DNA of 64,000 bases from Dolomedes plantarius. Taxonomy: Eukaryota; Arthropoda; Arachnida; Araneae; Dolomedidae. Positions 57,712 through 64,000 of this stretch are shown piece after piece. The notes below the pieces were generated by a model. It did not search any database. It had not been told where the DNA came from and saw only the letters and a program-made list of their open reading frames with translations. The stretch spans positions 153,554,408 through 153,618,407 of the forward strand of contig OU015499.1 in NCBI GenBank assembly GCA_907164885.2. Direction: 5' to 3'. The translations under genes and the position numbers were made by a program. Within the stretch, counting starts at the first letter, position 1. Every line of letters starts with the position of its first letter.

Positions 57712-59797
57712 AGTATAATTGCAATTATTTCTTTTGCAGCAAACGATTTTTTATTACCGCTTACCAAAATCGTCTAAAAAATGTGCGAACAGCCTCTGTA
57801 TCTATAATACTACTACATAACATAAACAAACATTACATAAACAATAAAATTACTTGTAATTTGGATCAGATGAGTTATCCTCCTTCTCTCATGTTTAATT
57901 TCAATGTATAAAATGACTATGTCCTCAGTTCTGAGAATCAGTACATTTAGTACTTATTGTAAAGATAACATGTGAAATTAAAAAAGCTGGTATTAAAAAC
58001 AAATTACTTCTTTCCTTTATGAGCAGGAAGTTCAATTTGTTGCACTTTATTGCTGTCAAAAATTGTTGGATTATTTCTTTTATCCCCTACTTTAAAATGG
58101 CAGCTACATAATCTGGAATCTCTACCAGGTTTTCTGTCACTACGTCTGAAAAATACCAAGATCAATAAAATTTAAAACATTTGCATGTTTTATTTATTAC
58201 ATATACATTCAAAATTATAATTATTCGGTTTCCCTTGTATCACAGAATTGAAGGTCACAAATTTTATGAATCTAACCTACATGTTCGATCTATATATATA
58301 TTTTCATACAAAAAAATCTATTATTATTTGGTTTGCAGACAATTTGACAAACAATAACTATAAAATTTAAGACGAAGAAACTATTGTAGATTTCTGTTTA
58401 TAATAGAAGCCCTGAAAAATTTTCTAAATGAAAAAAATTTCATTCTAAATTAAGAATTTTTTAAAGCTTAAATACAACAAAAATTCAGTATGTATCATTT
58501 AAAACATTTAAAAAAATTAAATAGCTATTGAATACCATATATATACTATAACGTGGAGACCAAGAAATGTGAAATTAACGTATGTGGAAAAATGTACTCA
58601 TAAATTAAAAATGAGAATATTAAAACTTCTATTTTCCAACTTACTTTGTCATTCAGGTCCAAACAGCATGCTTTACATCCTTTGGAAAGCGGTAGAAGGA
58701 ACAATGATTTTAACCATTTTATGCTTGCAGTCTGCAGCAAAGCATATAACCATTTTTTAACTTTGAAAAAAACACCTGTATTAAACATCTAAATGATAAA
58801 TACATTATTCCCTCAAAACATGGACAGATGAATTTTATAATCTTTACTTATTAAATAATGCGACACTTTAAACAAACAAAGATGTACAGACTTCAACGGT
58901 ATAAAAACAATTGAAAAAGAATCAACTGTTTATATATATATATATATATGAAGACCTTGGGGGTAAAAAGTGATAAACAACGTTATTGTAGTTTAGAGAT
59001 AAACAGATTTATATTTTCATAAAATATTTGCTATTACATATTTCAAATTGCAAAACCTGTTGCTAAACATTTTTTGTACATAATACCTTCCTTATAAATG
59101 TCATTAAGAGAAAAAGTAATAAAATCAACATTTATTATAATTTTAACAATGTTACCAAACACTACTTTTCAATATTTATAATTCAAAACAATAACAAGTA
59201 AGCTTTAACAGGCATATTATTTGGAAAAACATCTACTTACTGAATATTATATTATTCACATAAACAGATACAACATAAAAAAAAGCTGTTACTAAACATT
59301 AAATAAAGAATTTGAAGAGTATCACTTCTGCTGACTGTATGATATAAGTACAATGCAAAACAAATCAATTATTTCAAGCTTCATACTTTAAGAGTGCTGC
59401 ATTAAACTAAGGTTGGAAACACACTAATACTAAATCAAACAATCCCATTATAAAACCAGCCAGCAACAAAAAGGATGCATGAAATCAATGGATGAAAAAT
59501 ATTTAGCCATAAAGTCTGTCAGTAAACTTATAGTTTCATAGATTTAACTGAAAAGAAATCTGACATAGAATAGATTGACTTAAATCTATCCTACTCAGAC
59601 ACCCATTCAGTTTTAAGGGAAGGGAATCAAGTTCACAGGTAAAGAAATTAATAAAAGCATACGTCTAACACAGTAGAAATCTACAAAAATGTACACCAGT
59701 CATAGGATACATTTAAAAACAACAACAATACAGTATCCTATACTAGCAAAATATCAACTTCAAGAACACTTTCATTCTGCAAAGTGGATTATGGTGC
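57712..59797. other. Interior of the inverted-arm element
   Basis: AT-rich, with a TA microsatellite near 58931. No gene supported. Confidence 0.45.
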
Positions 59798-60345
59798 TTT
59801 AAGAATGTTACAAAACAAATATTTGAGGAAAATCGAAAGGTACATACGTAGTTTTACAGTAATAATTTTTATCGAAAGTGACATTTTAATACCGTTACCA
59901 TCAACGACACATTCAAATTGTAAACACAATGGCACTAGGGATAAATCAGTGTTACTGGGAATAAAATCTACTTACCAATTCATCTTAGATTATGTTAGAA
60001 TATCCAAATGGGAAGGAACAACATATAAAACCATTCACAAACACTAAATAAAAAAGTTCAAGAGTATCACTTCATCTAAACCTATGTTTCACATAGATAG
60101 GCTTACCGAAATGAAATTTTAAAACACCATTTGCTCTTATTCCTGTACGAAATCACATTCCTCAATTTTTGAGGTAGGGTATTTTTTGCTCCTTCGTCGA
60201 TTTCAGGACGAGCAGGGAGATAATATTCATTAGTTTAAGATATATTAATATTTGTTTTTCCGTCCTATGGGAGAATAACATGGGCCGCCATTGCGGAGGT
60301 GCCCAACATGGTGGACGTGACGTCACCACTTCGACAGCGTAATTA

Positions 60346-61322
60346 AAAAGACGAATGGACGTGAAATGCTGCAAATTATAACATAACGATAAAGAGATAG
60401 TTCATTTGAACGATGGACAACACTTTTGCTAATATTCTTGAGAAATATTTGCTATCATAAATTTATACTGGAACATTTTATAACAAGGAAAAAACTATTA
60501 AAACTTTGTAGGAAAGATTAAGTGTGAAAAAGGTTTGAAAAGGGATATTACTATTTTTTAAAAAAAAAAACTGATTTTGAGCAGAAATGATATGATTTTT
60601 TAAGAGAAAAATATAATTTTTCTAACGGGAAAAAATCTGCTTCTTCTGTATTCTTTACTTTTAAGCCTTTTTCTGTATTAAGACCAAATGTCTACATCCC
60701 ATTAAAAGAACAAATTTTACTCGGCTTTCTCTTCTTGCATCACGAAGCAGTAATAAACATGGGCACTTACCTTAGTATAATATATTAAAATTTCCTTTTC
60801 ATAACTCTGTAGGATAAACATTGAGTAAAATAAAGATAAAAATTGCAATTTAAAAAAAAATGGTAAAAAAACTTCTTTATTTTTATTATAGAAGCATTCA
60901 ACAAGTACAAATTTGCTAAAAACAACATACCATGGCTGAACAAGCAGTTTTCAACAGTTTAATAGTTATATGTAGTGGTGGGACTGAAATAAATTAACAA
61001 GCGGTTCTATGTCCTAATGACCATTTTTTGTATACCGAAAGGTAGTTTAATAATTCATGCATTAATTATGCTTTGCTGAAATAAAAACAATAAAACAGGT
61101 ACACAAAACTAGTTTATGTTTGATAAAAGCGTTCTCAAATATTAAATGTCTTGTAGACTGTTACTGAAGATATTTCCATATTGCTGTTTGATTGGCGTCC
61201 TTTTTTTTTGCTTTTTATCACAGGCAATGTGATTCATTCTTGTCAATCTTTGCATTGTAGGAGTAGGATTCCATTCCTTTCCGATTAGACTGGACCGGCC
61301 ACCCGGTGTAGGGTAGGTTTAC
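60346..61322. other. Spacer, nothing recognised
   Basis: AT-rich, no open frame with a signature. Confidence 0.4.
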
Positions 61323-61407
61323 TTTAAAAAAATGTTTGCCCTGAAAGGCAAACATTTTTTAAAAGGCCCCGTTTGCCAATGAATACAACTGGTGTTCATT
61401 GGCAAAC
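61323..61407. repeat. Two adjacent hairpins sharing GTTTGCC
   Basis: Hairpin 1: AAAAAAATGTTTGCC (61326-61340), loop CTGAAA, GGCAAACATTTTTT. Hairpin 2: GTTTGCCAATGAA (61371-61383), 11-nt loop, TTCATTGGCAAAC (61395-61407), perfect. They sit just outside the hAT end at 61429. Confidence 0.85.
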
Positions 61408-61428
61408 GGTCCGCAGAACCGATACCTA

Positions 61429-62945
61429 CAGGGCCGTTCCTAGGGTAGCTACCGCCCGTGTGCAAGAATAATTTTGCCCCCCCCCCTCATACCGGATGGA
61501 TTAATTGAAATTTCTCTGAAATATTTTTACCTCAAATGAAACAACGAATTACAGAAAATATTATAAATTTAGTTTATTTTTTAATTTTACAACCTAACAT
61601 AATAATTATTAATGTATTGATGTAATAACCAAATGAATACGCTATATTAAATACATACAACACATATCAATTAATACATTTACTTAATAAGCCAGTTAAA
61701 AAGCTTAAATAATCTTTGCTTTTCTTGCCTTTTTTAATGCAAATTCTGTTATAATATCTGATACATCTATATCTTCCGAAATGTCCTTTTCGATACTAAT
61801 AATGGATAAGTCTGAAATCCTTTCTTGTCCCATTGTTGATCTCAAATAATTTTTTATTATTTTAAGTTTTGAAAAGCTTCTTTCCCCGCTAGCCACAGTC
61901 ACAGGTAATGTTAAAAAATTCGTATGGTAGTCACTAAATCTAGAAACAGATAGATGAAGTTATTTGTAAATAGGTATTGAATCACATTTAACGCGTTCAT
62001 TTCAAGGGAAATATAGGGAGCAACGTTGTAAATTTCATCGCATAAATCTTCAGCTATAATAAATTTTTCCTTTTTAAATGGATCATGTAACATAATTTCC
62101 ACAGACTTACATTTTGTAGAACTTTTTGATTTATCTGTTTTAAGGAAATTATTTACGTCGTTGAGAAAATTGAAAACTGTGTGATGTTGTTTTATTTGTT
62201 CGAACATTTCTTCTATTTTTGATAATGCAGTATACAATGTAAAAATTAATTCGTCATACAGTGTACAAAGTAAAAATTAATTTTGAATTGGTCTTCTGGA
62301 TTTTTTGGAGCCTTGTCTTTACATTCGTAGTCAAATAAACGTTTTTTTGTTCGGGGTTTAACAATATTAACCAGAGGAAATGAAGAGTCGCAATCGATAT
62401 CTTCTGCAATATTTTTTGCCCCTTCTAAAATATCACTAAAACCTAAAATATCACTAATATTATAGAAATATGTTTTGGTTTGCTCTAACATTAAAATAAT
62501 ATTTTGCAGTATAGCATCCGATTCCTGCATAGATTTACTTACGATATTAATTTTTGTTAACAAATTATACCATGTAATAATGGAAAAAATAAATTTAAAC
62601 GACTTAATTTTCAAAAGTAATGAATTTGCCTTGTTTCTAGTTTCAGAGTCTCTATTATTATCAGAATAGGGGTATATAAAACATCATATATTTTTGTTAG
62701 ATTGTATCTGATAACTTTTAGTGCATCTATTCTGCTTTCCCATCTAGTATCTGAAAGGGGATTAAGTGTTGAAGTTGGGATTTCATTCTTTAAGACCTTC
62801 CAACGTTTAGTAGACGCGGAGGAGAAAACGTATAGCTCCTGTACAATTACAAAAAAGCTTGTAATTTCTAAAGACGCTTTTGCAGCGTCGTTAACAACTA
62901 AATTTAAACTATGGGCCGCACAAATTAAAGCAAAATTAATTTAAA
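61429..62945 (-). mobile_element. Truncated hAT element
   Basis: The right (3') terminus CAGGGCCGTTCCTAGGG is at 61429 with a C9 tract at about 61484. The transposase runs on the - strand toward it. The element is cut at 62945 where the segmental duplication carrying zinc-finger sequence begins. Confidence 0.75.
61705..62945 (-). pseudogene. hAT transposase, 5'-truncated and frameshifted
   Basis: From the 5' side: CAAHSLNLVVNDAAKAS, the Trp of STKRWKVLKN, DTRWESRIDAL, NLLTKINIVSKSMQ, ending with the dimerisation region GERSFSKLKIIKNYLRSTMG. The order matches ZMYM/DUF4371-type hAT transposases, the same broad group as the frame at 35031-36596 but clearly another family. Several stops and frameshifts (for example around 62245, 61910). 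The RNase H-fold N-terminal part is missing. Confidence 0.85.
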
Positions 62946-63600
62946 GCATTTAAAAGAGACAAACGCAAAAATTAATTCAGTCTCGAAATGAAGCTATAAA
63001 AACTATTATTTTTATTTCCACATTTACAGAACACAGCAGATTTAGATGAAAGCAGTAAAATATTAAAAAATATAATGAAATATTAGGCAAAAACAAACAC
63101 CAGCAGTATTGCATAACTGGCATTTCATGACACCCTTCCCTGCGATGAAAACAGGCATAATGACACTTTCATAATTTTTAAGGAACATTCTACAACGATA
63201 AAAATATTTATCAATGGCAATATTACTTCTTATTTCAATCACATTCGTGGGTCAAGTATTCAATCAAGAATCGCAGGTCATGATCTATATGACATTGACA
63301 CATTTTTAAAAAAATTCAAAAGGAAATAACCAAAAAAACATTAAATTAATTCCAAAACATCGTTCCGTGCGATTTCTCTAAATAAAACAGGTATGTCAAA
63401 ACTGAGTTAAAAATTCCCCTGTCAAGGACTATTTCCCCACAATAGGGCTAAAATATTTCTTTGCATCAAAAATTACGTTTCCTACGATAGTAGGGAGTTC
63501 GCTACCTCCCTGAATGGGCAGGGAAATACCTTTTTCATCTGTCCTCAAGCCATAAACCTATCTCTCATACCCTGCTAACAGAAGGGTTTTTCTTTTAAAA
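62926..63600. repeat. Segmental duplication, copy 2
   Basis: Matches 42528-43250 in order and orientation with several percent divergence by eye, starting ATTAAAGCAAAATTAATTTA. Confidence 0.9.
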
Positions 63601-64000
63601 TTACCCTCTGGAGAAAATCTTTTCTTACATATAGTACAATCGAAAGCGTTCTCTTCTGTTTGGGTACGGATATGTTTTTTAAATTATCGAGTTCAGGAAA
63701 CATTTCTCACATATAGTCACACGAAAAGTCTATTCTCCATGGTTAAGGACACGCTTTTTCAAATTCCCCCGAAAAATCTTTTCTCACATACAGTGCAGGG
63801 GAAAGGTTTCTCTCCTGTGTGGGTGCGGAGATTTATACTTAAATGAGCCTCTCGACAAAAATCTTCTCCCACGTGCAGTGCAGGTGAAAGGTTTCTCTCC
63901 TGTGTGTGTGCGGAGTATGCTTTTAAATGACTGCACAGAAAATTTTTTCTCACATACAGAGCAGACGAAAGGTTTCTCTTCTGTGTGTTATGTCTGTGTA
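63575..64000 (-). pseudogene. C2H2 zinc-finger array, decayed, cut by window end
   Basis: Finger-like units on the - strand: [18 protein letters not shown] (near 63770-63830) is good, but others have lost Cys (for instance CTARGRRF) or are frameshifted. It corresponds to the eroding 3' end of the gene at 43680-44984. The intact part, if any, would lie beyond 64000. Confidence 0.8.

Larger units (their letters stand above)
56850..60345. mobile_element. Element with inverted arms of about 0.5 kb
   Basis: The left arm (about 56850-57405) and right arm (about 59798-60345) are inverted copies, from GTCGAAGTG with TGACGTCACGTCC at the outside, through CTACCTCAAAAATTGAGG, to the inner CAAATATTTGAG. 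Identity is high but with small indels. The 2.4-kb interior is AT-rich and contains a short transposase-type HTH frame at 57412-57660. The outer ends and target duplication could not be fixed. Confidence 0.75.

Overview
The window is eukaryotic nuclear DNA, AT-rich by eye, with GT-AG introns, many AT microsatellites and very dense transposable elements. The best-supported host gene is the 3' half of CCT2 (chaperonin TRiC/CCT subunit beta) on the + strand. Long repeat-filled introns and the mix of Tigger/pogo, BEL/Pao, hAT, Harbinger and Tc1/mariner relics with a tRNA-derived SINE point to an arthropod, and a chelicerate such as a spider is my guess. The species assignment is inference only.

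Layout. 1-15,170: the last five visible CCT2 exons (1473-14997) and the poly(A) signal. The introns hold at least four copies of one TA-flanked MITE family, a SINE with 14-bp target duplications, a Tigger relic beside an unoccupied duplicate of its own site, and a Tc1 relic. 15,170-18,090: three short MITEs with good inverted repeats. 18,091-22,736: a composite element with Harbinger-like ends enclosing a truncated transposase N-terminus. 22,985-about 39,260: a decayed BEL/Pao retrotransposon split by an 11.3-kb hAT element (8-bp target duplication) and then by a 1.4-kb TA-flanked element. The hAT contains a 2.3-kb Tigger with its own decayed transposase, a MADF fragment, a 38-bp minisatellite, an unidentified 156-codon ORF and its own near-intact transposase frame. 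39,858-40,940: a mariner deletion derivative and a nested MITE pair. 42,528-44,984: a C2H2 zinc-finger gene (15 intact fingers, - strand) with an eroding 3' finger array. Its 3' part is duplicated at 62,926-64,000. 45,430-45,815: a mariner relic. 48,156-48,650 and 49,430-50,290: - strand pseudogenes, one unidentified and one of non-LTR reverse transcriptase type. 50,323-53,860: a complete young LTR element with identical LTRs and an intact gag-type ORF but no pol. 56,850-60,345: an element with roughly 0.5-kb inverted arms. 61,429-62,945: a truncated hAT transposase.

How the parts relate. Only CCT2 and the zinc-finger gene look like host genes under coding constraint. Most of the rest records successive insertions, and several insertion junctions can be read exactly from target duplications or from empty duplicate sites. 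I see no CRISPR array, no functional tRNA or rRNA gene and no operon.
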